From Deltaproteobacteria bacterium (GTDB lineage Bacteria > Desulfobacterota > DSM-4660 > Desulfatiglandales > HGW-15): a stretch of 40,265 nt of DNA. Positions 32,012-39,216 of the stretch are shown in pieces; position 1 is the first letter of the stretch; every line of letters begins with the position of its first letter. The stretch covers positions 1 through 40,265 of the forward strand of contig JAGVAP010000096.1 of NCBI GenBank assembly GCA_020060215.1, written 5' to 3'. Under the pieces are notes generated by a model. That model had not been told where the DNA came from. It did no database searches and worked only from the letters and a program-made list of their open reading frames with translations. The position numbers were made by a program, and so were the translations under genes.

Positions 32012-33169
32012 ATGCCCGCACCGCTTACGCAGCACCCCCTTTCGGTTTTCTACTATTCCGATGAGATGGGGAGGTTTGATTTCGGACCCGATCACCCTTT
32101 CAAGCCGGAGCGCGCAACCATCACCTATGATCTCTGCAACCGCTACGGCGTGTTGAACTATCCGTGGATGATCGTTCAGGAGCCGAAGGAGGTGGATCCT
32201 GCCCTGCTTACCCTCTTCCATGAACCCGGATATCTGCAGATGCTGGAGCGTGCAAGCAGGGGTGAGGTCTCCCTGGAGTTGCTCGAACGGGGCTTGGGGG
32301 CCCCGGATACGCCCATCCTGAAAGGCATCTATGAATGGTCCCTGAGGGCCGTAGGAGGGACCCGCTCGGCCATGCAGGAGATCCTGGCCGGAAGGATTCA
32401 GAAGGGGTTCAATGTGCTGGGGGGTTTTCACCATGCCATGCCCGGACACGCGGAGGGCTTCTGCTACCTCAACGACATCGCCGTAGCCATCCTGGATGCG
32501 ATCCGCACCGATGATCGTCTCAGGGTCGCGTACGTGGACTTCGATGCTCACCATGGGAACGGCGTTCAGCATGCCTTCTACTCCAATCCGCGGGTGCTGG
32601 TCCTGTCGGTGCATGAAACGGGGAAGACGCTCTATCCCTGGTCAGGAAACGAGACGGAGCTGGGCGAAGGCGAGGGAAGGGGATTTAATATCAATGTGCC
32701 CCTCGAACCGGGGACGGACGACGAGGTCTATTCGTACGTGCTGGATGAGGCGGTCTTGCCCCTGCTCAAGGGCTTCGAGCCCGACATCATCGTGGCCGAG
32801 CTCGGAGCGGATGCGCTCGTCTCAGACCCGCTGACCCATCTGAAGCTCACCAACAACGGCTACCAGAAGGCCGTTCGGGGAATCACGGCGGTCTGCCCGA
32901 AGGTCCTCGCGCTGGGGGGTGGAGGGTACGACCTTTACCGTACCTCCAGGTGCTGGACCCTCGCCTGGTCCATCCTCAATCATGTCGAGCCGGTGGATGA
33001 GTTTGCGGGCCTCGTCGGGGGCATGATGTTCGGCCCCGAAAAGGAGGTCGGCAGCCTGTACGACCATCCCTTCCTCAGCAAGGGAGAGGTCAAGGAGAAG
33101 GCCCTGGAGGAGGCGCGCCGGGTCGTGGGCTATATCCGGAAGCACGTGTTTCCGTTGCACGGGATATAA
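32012..33169 (+). CDS. Histone-deacetylase-family enzyme (AcuC-like)
   Basis: A 385-residue class I HDAC-type fold. The zinc and catalytic segments are present: GGFHHAMPGHAEGFCYLND (about 139-157, the catalytic His pair), YVDFDAHHGNGVQ (Asp-x-His zinc ligands) and ELGADALVSDPLTHL (second Asp), plus the GGGGYD Gly run and a substrate Tyr in GGGGYDLY. Bacterial members deacetylate acetyl-CoA synthetase (AcuC), polyamines or acetylated sugars or amines. No acs, acuA or polyamine gene is nearby, so the substrate is open. GGAGG lies three bases before the ATG at 32012. It is the only plus-strand gene among kinase/receiver pairs and is divergent from the Cache-PAS kinase, which could signal for it. 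Confidence 0.94.
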   Translation: MPAPLTQHPLSVFYYSDEMGRFDFGPDHPFKPERATITYDLCNRYGVLNYPWMIVQEPKEVDPALLTLFHEPGYLQMLERASRGEVSLELLERGLGAPDTPILKGIYEWSLRAVGGTRSAMQEILAGRIQKGFNVLGGFHHAMPGHAEGFCYLNDIAVAILDAIRTDDRLRVAYVDFDAHHGNGVQHAFYSNPRVLVLSVHETGKTLYPWSGNETELGEGEGRGFNINVPLEPGTDDEVYSYVLDEAVLPLLKGFEPDIIVAELGADALVSDPLTHLKLTNNGYQKAVRGITAVCPKVLALGGGGYDLYRTSRCWTLAWSILNHVEPVDEFAGLVGGMMFGPEKEVGSLYDHPFLSKGEVKEKALEEARRVVGYIRKHVFPLHGI

Positions 33170-33214
33170 AGCTCTTCCCATCGCTTCCATGCTCCTGCGC
33201 GGGAACGGACGGGC

Positions 33215-33232
33215 GGGACGCTCCAGCGTCCC
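33215..33232. terminator. Near-perfect GC hairpin between convergent genes
   Basis: GGGACGCT and AGCGTCCC pair perfectly around a two-base CC, which in practice leaves a seven-pair stem with a four-base loop. It follows the deacetylase gene by 45 bp and precedes the end of the convergent receiver gene. No U-tract follows. Confidence 0.45.
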
Positions 33233-33309
33233 GACGCGGGAACGTCCGGTTCTCGCTTTAGCTTGGGAACGAAAAGGTCAGCTCCTCTCCCGGAGGGGAG
33301 GGGCGGCGT

Positions 33310-33717
33310 CTACTTCTGCAGGACACCGTTTTCGAGTCGAATGCCGATTCTTTCCAGGAGCAGCTCCGGACTCACGGGCTTTTCATAGTATTCGTCCACA
33401 TCGAAGTACTCTTCATCGCCCCATCGGTCCAGGTGGACCCCCAACTCGTCGCCGATGCCCGACAGCCCGATGATCGGGATCTTCCTGAGGACCTGGTGGG
33501 TCCGCACCCTCTTGCAGAGCTCCAGGCCCGAAAAGGTGTCTTCCATGATGACATCCAGCAGGATCAGGTCCGGTACCTCCTTTTCGATCAGCGCCAGCCC
33601 TTTCCGGCCGTCTTCCGCCGAGACGGTGGCGTACCCGTTCCGTCTCAGGAGGGTTTCCATGATGAAGCGGAAATCCGGATTGTCATCGATGATGATGATC
33701 TTGGCCTTCTTTTCCAT
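33310..33717 (-). CDS. Receiver-only response regulator (135 aa)
   Basis: A receiver domain with IIDDN, phospho-acceptor Asp55 in LILLDVIMEDTFSGL, GLSG and YEKPVSP. It differs from the other two receivers by an insertion near 90-110 (DELGVHLDRWGDEEYFDVDE) before the Lys, an acidic loop that could form a partner surface. The last dozen residues are a short tail. GGGAGG lies six bases before the ATG at 33717. It follows the small kinase-like gene at 34470 on the same strand after 63 bp and is its probable partner. No effector domain is present. Confidence 0.93.
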   Translation of the reverse strand: MEKKAKIIIIDDNPDFRFIMETLLRRNGYATVSAEDGRKGLALIEKEVPDLILLDVIMEDTFSGLELCKRVRTHQVLRKIPIIGLSGIGDELGVHLDRWGDEEYFDVDEYYEKPVSPELLLERIGIRLENGVLQK

Positions 33718-33780
33718 TAGGTCCTCCCTTCAGACGTGCAGGTTTCCCGCTCTTGAGCGCACCTCGAGGGCCTTTGGTTT

Positions 33781-34470
33781 TCAGCGGTAGGGCATGATTA
33801 CCCTGAAGACGGTGCCCCTGTCCGGTGCGGTCAGGACCTCCATGCGGCCCCCGTGCTCGGTGCAGATCTTCTCCGCCACCAGGAGAGCCGGAGTCATACC
33901 GGGTCCGGTCGACTCGGCATCCATCCCGGCGACGTGGTCTTCTATCTCGAATCGGAAACAGGATCGGTCGTGCCGACCTGACCTGACAAACACGGTACGG
34001 GGCGGGGCTTGCCTGGCTCTCCGGCAGGATTGAAGAACATTCGAGATCAGGTTGCCCAGCATCATGGGCACGGTCTCCGGATCGAGCATGGCCGGCGGCA
34101 GGTGCGGATCGGCCTCCGCCGCAAGCCGGACCCCCATGAGATCGGCCTTCCAGCGGAGCGAATTCACGGCCTGGCGAACGGCCTCACCGGGAGAGACCTG
34201 CTTGAGGCGAACCCCGCCCTTTTTGCCGAGGTACAGGATGTCGTTCGTGAAGAGGGCGAGTTCCCGGATCTTCCTCTTCACGATGTCCCACCCCCTGGAG
34301 GCGGAATCGAGGTTCCCGTCCCTCAGCGCCTCGTCGATCACACTAGCTCCCACCTGCAGGATCTGCAGCACGTTCTTGATGTCGTGGGACAGGGCCGAAA
34401 CGGAGTAGGCCAGAGGATCAAGCTCCTCCTGGGTCTCTTCGGGCCCGAGGGATTCATGTCCGGCGTGCAT
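33781..34470 (-). CDS. Small histidine-kinase-like protein, ATP lid degenerate
   Basis: A 229-residue soluble protein with no sensor domain. A HisKA-like helix pair has His29 in SALSHDIKNVLQILQ, close to the NtrB H-box. The ATPase half has an N-box-like LGNLISNVLQSCR, but the G1 motif is IEDHVAGMDAE instead of DxGxG, and the G2 region reads TPALLVAEKICTEHGG without the GxG pair. Hence it may bind ATP poorly or act as a phosphotransfer or scaffold protein rather than an active kinase. The ATG at 34470 has no good ribosome site. The receiver-only gene at 33717 follows. The degenerate lid is real; loss of activity is inference. Confidence 0.8.
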   Translation of the reverse strand: MHAGHESLGPEETQEELDPLAYSVSALSHDIKNVLQILQVGASVIDEALRDGNLDSASRGWDIVKRKIRELALFTNDILYLGKKGGVRLKQVSPGEAVRQAVNSLRWKADLMGVRLAAEADPHLPPAMLDPETVPMMLGNLISNVLQSCRRARQAPPRTVFVRSGRHDRSCFRFEIEDHVAGMDAESTGPGMTPALLVAEKICTEHGGRMEVLTAPDRGTVFRVIMPYR

Positions 34471-34551
34471 AAGAGGGGTACCGCTGACCCGATATAGGTT
34501 ACAGGGATCGACCGGCCTTCGGCCTCTGCTCCTTCGACGGCGTTTTGAACC

Positions 34552-34830
34552 TCATTCCATGCGGACGGTCAGGGACCGATGGACAGGGGCCGGGTTTTCC
34601 TCAGGCGCCGTCCGGACCCTGGGCAGAAGGTGGATGTTCTTCCCTACCGGTCCGCTGAGAAAATAGCAGATGCCCGTGCTCAGGCTCTGCCATGCCTCTC
34701 CTGTCACATGTTTCCCCTTGAACCGGATGCCGGCCTGCTGGACGATGAAGTTGTCCTCCTCCCTGGGAACCCCGTAGAGCCGGGCCTGGCGTTCCCGGCC
34801 GTCCTCACACTGAACCATTCGCTTTTCCAT
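34552..34830 (-). CDS. Hypothetical 92-residue protein
   Basis: A small soluble protein with a strong GGAGGAGG ribosome site before the ATG at 34830. It reads EDNFIVQQAGIRFKGKHVTG and then FLSGPVGKNIHLLPRVRTAP with an even mix of strands and no Cys, His clusters or membrane segment. Family not recognised. It lies between the DUF1641 gene (129 bp upstream) and the kinase-like gene at 34470, all on the minus strand, so it belongs to either the SQR-DUF1641 unit or the signalling unit. The good ribosome site and intact frame make it a likely real gene. Confidence 0.7.
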   Translation of the reverse strand: MEKRMVQCEDGRERQARLYGVPREEDNFIVQQAGIRFKGKHVTGEAWQSLSTGICYFLSGPVGKNIHLLPRVRTAPEENPAPVHRSLTVRME

Positions 34831-34959
34831 TCATCCTCCTCCGGAGTCCCGGTCGCCACACTTTTGGTGCTCTTGCCCCGACATTCCACCATTCCATCGT
34901 TCCGAGCGTTGGCGGTGTGTCAGGGGTGCACCAGAGCCGCCCTCCTCCGTGCTGGATTC

Positions 34960-35631
34960 TCAAAGGGTCCCGGTCCCGTGGTTGTTGCGCAGTTTGCCGA
35001 TCTCCTTCGTGAGCTCGATCAGCACCCCCAGACCCTCCTTGACCTCCCGCTCCGAACAGGCGCGGAGGAGTCCGAACGGGCCGACCTCCTTGGCCACCGC
35101 GACATTGACCCTCCCGGGGATCTCCACCATGCCTTCCAGGAAGCCGACGGCCTCGGGTCCGGTCACCTTCTTGAGGAGTCCCAGGAGGGTCACGAGACCG
35201 TCCCCGATCTGCTCGATGTCCTCCGGGGTATATTTCGCCGCGATCTTGGCGCGGACCCCCAGGGTGGCCTCCACGATGCGGAATACGCCCTTCTGTTCGA
35301 TATCGTCGAGGTAGTTGATGATCTGGGGCACGCTGGACTTGAGCAGGGGCTCCAGGGTGGTTACGAAATCGACCAGATTCCCCAGCTGGCGCAGCGAATA
35401 GGTGATGTTTCGGACGCTCCGCATGAATTGCTTGACCAGCTGCAGTACGTCTTCGAGCTGGAAGCTCGACTCCACGTCCTGCAGCTCCCTGATGATCAGG
35501 TGGATCGAATGATTGGCCAGGGGCGCGAGGTCCCTCTTGAGTTCCGCCGCGGACTCGAAGGTTCGGGCCAGGGGCTCAAGCCGCGCTTCAATTCGATCGA
35601 GCCGCTCCAGGATCAACCGACTGTCTTCCAT
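34960..35631 (-). CDS. DUF1641 domain protein
   Basis: A 223-residue helical protein from the ATG at 35631 with GGAGGG four bases upstream; an ATG seven codons earlier would overlap the SQR gene. It contains LEPLARTFESAAELKRDLAP, then LLKSSVPQIINYLDDIEQKG, YTPEDIEQIGDGLVTLLGLLK and SEREVKEGLGVLIELTKEIG, the DUF1641 pattern. DUF1641 genes often sit next to sulfide:quinone oxidoreductase-like flavoproteins or formate dehydrogenases; here one is 13 bp upstream. The function is unknown; it may be a membrane-association or assembly partner. No cofactor motif is visible. Confidence 0.9.
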   Translation of the reverse strand: MEDSRLILERLDRIEARLEPLARTFESAAELKRDLAPLANHSIHLIIRELQDVESSFQLEDVLQLVKQFMRSVRNITYSLRQLGNLVDFVTTLEPLLKSSVPQIINYLDDIEQKGVFRIVEATLGVRAKIAAKYTPEDIEQIGDGLVTLLGLLKKVTGPEAVGFLEGMVEIPGRVNVAVAKEVGPFGLLRACSEREVKEGLGVLIELTKEIGKLRNNHGTGTL

Positions 35632-35644
35632 ACCGCCCTCCGAC

Positions 35645-36880
35645 TTACGCATAGCTGTGGCGCATCTTTCCCGCCATGGTGAACTGGGGCTCCAGGGGCA
35701 GCTCCAGCCCTTGAAGCATCAGGTTCCAGTAGACCCACTTGAACATCATCTTGCCGTAGTAATTGAAGGAACTCTCGCCCAGAAGATTGAAGGGGCCCAG
35801 GCCCGGAAAGGGGAACTTGCCGGGGAGGGGCTCAGTGTTGTAGTTGAAATCGATCAGAAGCGCCTTTTCGTGCCCTGAGCAGATGAAGCAGGTGGCATGG
35901 CCGTCGAACTTGGGTAGCGGGGCCTGTCCTTCGGTCTCGCGGACGAGGTTTTCGACCACCGTGTCCGATTCGTAGTGGGCCACGGCGCCCGCTTTGGAGG
36001 TCGGGACATTGGTCGCATCGCCGATCACGTAGACCCGTTCGTGGTTCTTGGCCTTGAGGGTATACTGGTTCGTGTCCACGTAACACATGGGGTCCCCGAT
36101 TCCGGAGTCCCCGATGAACTTGGCGCCGAAATTGGGCGGGATGGAGACGAGCAGATCGTACTCCACCTCCTTGCCGTTGTAGGATTCAATGACCCTCTTC
36201 TCTGCGTCTACCCTGGAGAGGTCGAAGTTGCCGGTGAACAGGATGTCCTTGCGCTCGGCAAAGGTGCCGAAGGTCCTGGCCGCCATGGGCTTGGTGAATA
36301 TGTCCGCCAGGGGGGAGACCAGCTCGATTTCGATCTTGTCCCTGACCCCCTTGGTCTTGAAATACCAGTCCGCCATGAAGACGAATTCGATGGGGGCCAC
36401 CGGGCACTTGAAAGGCATTTCCGCGATATTGAGGACCAGCCTGCCGGATTCGAATCTTCTCAGCCTCTTGAAGAGCTCGACGGCTCCCGTGAGGGTGTAG
36501 AAATCGTGGATGTCCTTTCTCCAGCCCCCCATCATTCCTTCCACCTCTTCCGGGACGATCCTGCACCCCGAGGCGATGACCAGAAAATCGTACGAATAAT
36601 GCCCCTTCCTGCCTTCCACCTTCCGTTTCTCCGGATCCACGGCCACCACCTCGTCGAGGACAAAATCGACCCCTTGAGGGATGAAGTCCCTCTTGGGTCT
36701 GATGCAGTCCTGTGCCGTATAGACGCCGAAGGGGATGAAAAGCCATCCGGGCTGGTAATGGTGGTACTCGTCATGATCGATGATCGTCACCTGCCAGCCG
36801 TCGTCGCCGATTTTCCGCCGCAGCTTGTTGGCGACGATGGTCCCGGCCGCCCCTGAGCCCAGCACCAAGATCTTTTTCAT
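35645..36880 (-). CDS. Sulfide:quinone oxidoreductase-like FAD enzyme
   Basis: A 411-residue flavoprotein from the ATG at 36880, with GGAGG six bases upstream. ILVLGSGAAGTIVANKL (5-20) is the FAD Rossmann motif, IASGCRIVP is the second dinucleotide region, and VYVIGDATNVPTSKAGAVAH is the C-terminal FAD contact. FKCPVAPIEF has the Cys of the SQR-type CPxAPxE motif, and ATCFICSGHEK adds two more Cys near the end, so a redox disulfide is plausible. SQR oxidises sulfide and passes electrons to quinone at the cytoplasmic face of the membrane. Here it leads an operon with DUF1641 and lies divergent from an HTH/two-CW regulator. A related NADH- or thiol-oxidising role cannot be excluded. Confidence 0.88.
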   Translation of the reverse strand: MKKILVLGSGAAGTIVANKLRRKIGDDGWQVTIIDHDEYHHYQPGWLFIPFGVYTAQDCIRPKRDFIPQGVDFVLDEVVAVDPEKRKVEGRKGHYSYDFLVIASGCRIVPEEVEGMMGGWRKDIHDFYTLTGAVELFKRLRRFESGRLVLNIAEMPFKCPVAPIEFVFMADWYFKTKGVRDKIEIELVSPLADIFTKPMAARTFGTFAERKDILFTGNFDLSRVDAEKRVIESYNGKEVEYDLLVSIPPNFGAKFIGDSGIGDPMCYVDTNQYTLKAKNHERVYVIGDATNVPTSKAGAVAHYESDTVVENLVRETEGQAPLPKFDGHATCFICSGHEKALLIDFNYNTEPLPGKFPFPGLGPFNLLGESSFNYYGKMMFKWVYWNLMLQGLELPLEPQFTMAGKMRHSYA

Positions 36881-36953
36881 CTTTATCCTCCAACCCCTTC
36901 TTGGATCACTCCCGTGCAGCCAACCCCTCCCGGGCCGCCCTTGCCACACCGTG

Positions 36954-36988
36954 ATATGTCATCTACCACAATGTAGGATAATATGTCA
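36954..36988. promoter_or_regulatory. Divergent control region with ATATGTCA repeats
   Basis: ATATGTCA occurs at 36954-36961 and 36981-36988, one copy overlapping TTGACA (minus strand, 36989-36984), a perfect -35 for the SQR operon. CTAC-CACAAT-GTAG lies between them. The pair probably binds the divergent HTH regulator. The matching -10 is not clear. Confidence 0.45.
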
Positions 36989-37010
36989 AGAAAAGTTGTG
37001 CCGATAACGG

Positions 37011-37038
37011 TTCCAAAACGATGGGAATGGAGTATAAT
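37011..37038 (+). promoter_or_regulatory. Promoter of the HTH/two-CW regulator
   Basis: TTCCAA (37011-37016), 16-bp spacer, TATAAT (37033-37038, perfect). Transcription would start near 37045, giving a leader of about 14 nt that still includes GGAGCGG. Confidence 0.5.
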
Positions 37039-37058
37039 CCGCCATACGGAGCGGCGAT

Positions 37059-37466
37059 ATGACCAAGGACGAGTTTACGAAGATTCGATTGTTGCTGGGG
37101 AAGACCCAGAGCCAGACGGCTCAGTTGATCGGCTGCTCCCTAAAGGCGATCCAGAGTTTCGAGCAGGGGTTCAGAAGAGTGCCTGTTCATGTGGAGAGAC
37201 AACTCCTCTTCCTCCTTTCCAGCCTCAAACCCAGCCGGCTGACCTGCTGGGAGATAAAGGAATGCCCCATCGATTTGAGGCGGTACTGCCCGGCATGGGA
37301 GTTTCAGCTCGGCAACTTGTGCTGGTTCGTGAACGGCACCATCTGCCGGGGAGAGACCCAGGAGACCTGGGAGAAGAAGATCAGGATGTGCCGGAGATGC
37401 GACGTATTCAAGTCCATGCTGCCCGATCTCTCCGGTGCATCCTCAAAACGACCGGACCTGTCGTGA
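37059..37466 (+). CDS. Helix-turn-helix regulator with two-CW Cys-rich domain
   Basis: A 135-residue protein. Residues 5-55 form an XRE-like helix-turn-helix (KIRLLLGKTQSQTAQLIGCS, LKAIQSFEQGFRRVP). Residues 60-125 are Cys-rich: LTCWEIKECP, RRYCPAW, GNLCWF, GTICRG and MCRRCDVF, the 'two-CW' domain with Cys-Trp pairs expected to bind metal or an Fe-S cluster. A redox or metal-responsive repressor is the natural reading. It is divergent from the SQR-DUF1641 operon and separated from it by a promoter region containing ATATGTCA repeats, so it probably controls that operon. GGAGCGG precedes the ATG at 37059. Confidence 0.88.
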   Translation: MTKDEFTKIRLLLGKTQSQTAQLIGCSLKAIQSFEQGFRRVPVHVERQLLFLLSSLKPSRLTCWEIKECPIDLRRYCPAWEFQLGNLCWFVNGTICRGETQETWEKKIRMCRRCDVFKSMLPDLSGASSKRPDLS

Positions 37467-37494
37467 CTCCACTCAGCATGAAAGCGAACAGGTG

Positions 37495-37507
37495 TCCAAA
37501 TTATGGA
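37495..37507. promoter_or_regulatory. TCCAAA-type palindrome, copy 2
   Basis: TCCAAATTATGGA is one mismatch from the perfect TCCAAAATTTGGA palindrome at 38976. It lies between the ends of the HTH/two-CW gene and the sigma-54 activator. It is a possible second binding site of the same factor. Confidence 0.4.
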
Positions 37508-37539
37508 CCCCGGTTCTTTCTTCAGGCCCGGACGACCCG

Positions 37540-38955
37540 TCACAGCCTGTAATCCCGCATCTTCTTGTAGAAGGAGGACCTCGGCATGCCCAGGAGGGTT
37601 GCGGCTCGGCGCCGGTTCCCCCCGGTCCTCTCCAAGGCCTGGAGGATGAGTTTTTTCTCCGTATCCGCCTTGCCGCTCTTGAAGGTCAGGATGGTGTCGG
37701 TTTTCTCCGGCGCGGGTCTGGACCTGATCTCGAGAGGCAGGGACTCCAGCACGACCTCTTTCCCGTTCCAGGTCTTGAGGCACGCCTGTTCGAGGCAGTT
37801 GATCAGCTCCCTTACGTTCCCCACCCACGGATAATCCATCAACGTCGCAAGCGCCTCCTCGGAGATCGTCCGGAACCGCATGTTGAACCGGCGGTTGACC
37901 GCATTCAAGATGTGGTGGGCGAGGATGGGGATATCCGTCTTTCGCCTCCGCAGGGGTTGGATCCGGACGGCGATCTTGGCGATCCGGTAGTAGAGGTCAG
38001 GTCGGAATTTGCCCTCCTCCACGAGCTTTCTGAGGTCCACATTCGTGGCGCAGATGAGGTGAAAATTGACCTTCCTGGTCCGGGTGTCCCCAAGGGGCTG
38101 GATCTCGCGCTCTTCAAGGACCCGAAGGAGCTTTGCCTGGATGGAGAGGGGAAGAGACGAGATCTCGTCCAGGAACAGGGTGCCCTTGTTCGCCAGCTCG
38201 AACTTCCCGGGTTTACCCTCGGAAGACGCGCCGGAGAAGGCGCCCCTCCTGTATCCGAACAACTCCGACTCGGCCAGCTCAAACGGGATGGCCGGGGAGT
38301 TCACGCTCACGAAAGGGGCCTCGGGGTCCTGGTAATTGTGGATGGCATGGGCGAAGAGCTCTTTGCCTGTGCCGCTTTCTCCGCAGATCAGGACGTCCGC
38401 CCGGGTGAGGGCGGCCTTCCTCGCCAGCTGGATGCACTCCCTGATGTTTTCGCTCTGGCCGAGGATATGCTCAAAGGTATACAGGGCCCGGTGTTGCTGC
38501 TTCTGCCTGCGCCGGAGGGATCGCACCTCTTTTTCCAGCAAAGAGACCTGCCGGTTCATGCGGTCCACTTCGTCCAGGGAGCGGAAGATCAGCCGGCCCA
38601 TGGCCCCGATCAATTCGCCGTCCCGGATGAGGGGGTAGGCCGAACCGATCTTCCGCTGCCCGTTCACATCAAAGACCCTGCCGATCATCGGGGATCCGCT
38701 TTCAAGCACCTTGGGGAGCATGCTGGTCTCGATCAGGTCCGTCGCCCGGATCCCCTTGGCCGCGCCCTGCTCGATCCCGAAGAACTTCTCCGAACCCGGG
38801 TCCACGTATTCAAAAAAACCGTCCTTGTTGACGATCACCAGGCTTTCGTAAGGGTTGTGCAGGAAGAACCGTATGGCCCAGGCGATCAGGGGCGTCATGC
38901 CGTATCTACCGAGGGCACGCTCCAGTATATCCACAAAGTCCATCCCGTTTCTCAT
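37540..38955 (-). CDS. PAS-domain sigma-54-dependent activator
   Basis: A 471-residue enhancer-binding protein from the ATG at 38955, with GGAGGGG seven bases upstream; a longer frame runs through its own promoter. The N-terminus has a helical segment (1-35) and a PAS-like domain (about 36-130; SLVIVNKDGFFEYVDPGSEK). The AAA+ domain has Walker A GESGTGKE (192-199), a GAFSGA loop (238-243) with Ser in place of the usual Thr, and Walker B LFLDE. A Fis-type HTH (RRRAATLLGMPRSSFYKKMR) ends it. The likely target is the divergent BKACE gene, which has a perfect -24/-12 promoter. The PAS domain probably senses a metabolite of that pathway. Confidence 0.95.
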   Translation of the reverse strand: MRNGMDFVDILERALGRYGMTPLIAWAIRFFLHNPYESLVIVNKDGFFEYVDPGSEKFFGIEQGAAKGIRATDLIETSMLPKVLESGSPMIGRVFDVNGQRKIGSAYPLIRDGELIGAMGRLIFRSLDEVDRMNRQVSLLEKEVRSLRRRQKQQHRALYTFEHILGQSENIRECIQLARKAALTRADVLICGESGTGKELFAHAIHNYQDPEAPFVSVNSPAIPFELAESELFGYRRGAFSGASSEGKPGKFELANKGTLFLDEISSLPLSIQAKLLRVLEEREIQPLGDTRTRKVNFHLICATNVDLRKLVEEGKFRPDLYYRIAKIAVRIQPLRRRKTDIPILAHHILNAVNRRFNMRFRTISEEALATLMDYPWVGNVRELINCLEQACLKTWNGKEVVLESLPLEIRSRPAPEKTDTILTFKSGKADTEKKLILQALERTGGNRRRAATLLGMPRSSFYKKMRDYRL

Positions 38956-38975
38956 CACGCAACCCCTCCGGTGTG

Positions 38976-38988
38976 TCCAAAATTTGGA
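38976..38988. promoter_or_regulatory. TCCAAA-type palindrome, copy 1
   Basis: TCCAAAATTTGGA is a perfect 6-1-6 palindrome located just downstream of the predicted start of the sigma-54 activator transcript and about 170 bp from the BKACE -24/-12 promoter. It could be an autorepression site and an activator site at once. Confidence 0.55.
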
Positions 38989-38998
38989 TATGTCCGCA

Positions 38999-39026
38999 TT
39001 TATAGACAACCTGCGTCCCCTGTCAA
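38999..39026 (-). promoter_or_regulatory. Strong sigma-70 promoter of the sigma-54 activator
   Basis: Minus strand: TTGACA (39026-39021, perfect), 16-bp spacer, TATAAA (39004-38999, 5/6). It is the best sigma-70 match in the window and would start about 35 bp before the activator's ATG. Confidence 0.7.
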
Positions 39027-39154
39027 GGCCCTTGGTTTGCCGGAAACCCACGGATCCGGAGATGCAGGAAGATCCGGGAAGTGTTTGAAAGGACGATCGG
39101 TTGGGCTGCATCCGGTTTCGCCGGGTTCGGCCGGCTCACGAAGGCCGTCCCCGG

Positions 39155-39170
39155 TGGCATGTGTATTGCT
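39155..39170 (+). promoter_or_regulatory. Sigma-54 (-24/-12) promoter of the BKACE gene
   Basis: TGGCATGTGTATTGCT matches TGGCAC-N5-TTGC almost fully, with GG and GC ten bases apart. It is followed by a T-run and lies 47 bp before the ATG, with the divergent sigma-54 activator gene about 200 bp away. Confidence 0.85.
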
Positions 39171-39216
39171 TTTTCGAGGTCATCCTCTCACCACTCCCAT
39201 GAAGAAAGGCATCCTG

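Noticed and set aside
37435..39216. N-terminal extension of the BKACE frame
   Set aside because: The frame stays open from 37435 by chance, antisense to the sigma-54 activator. The -24/-12 promoter and ribosome site place the real start at 39217.
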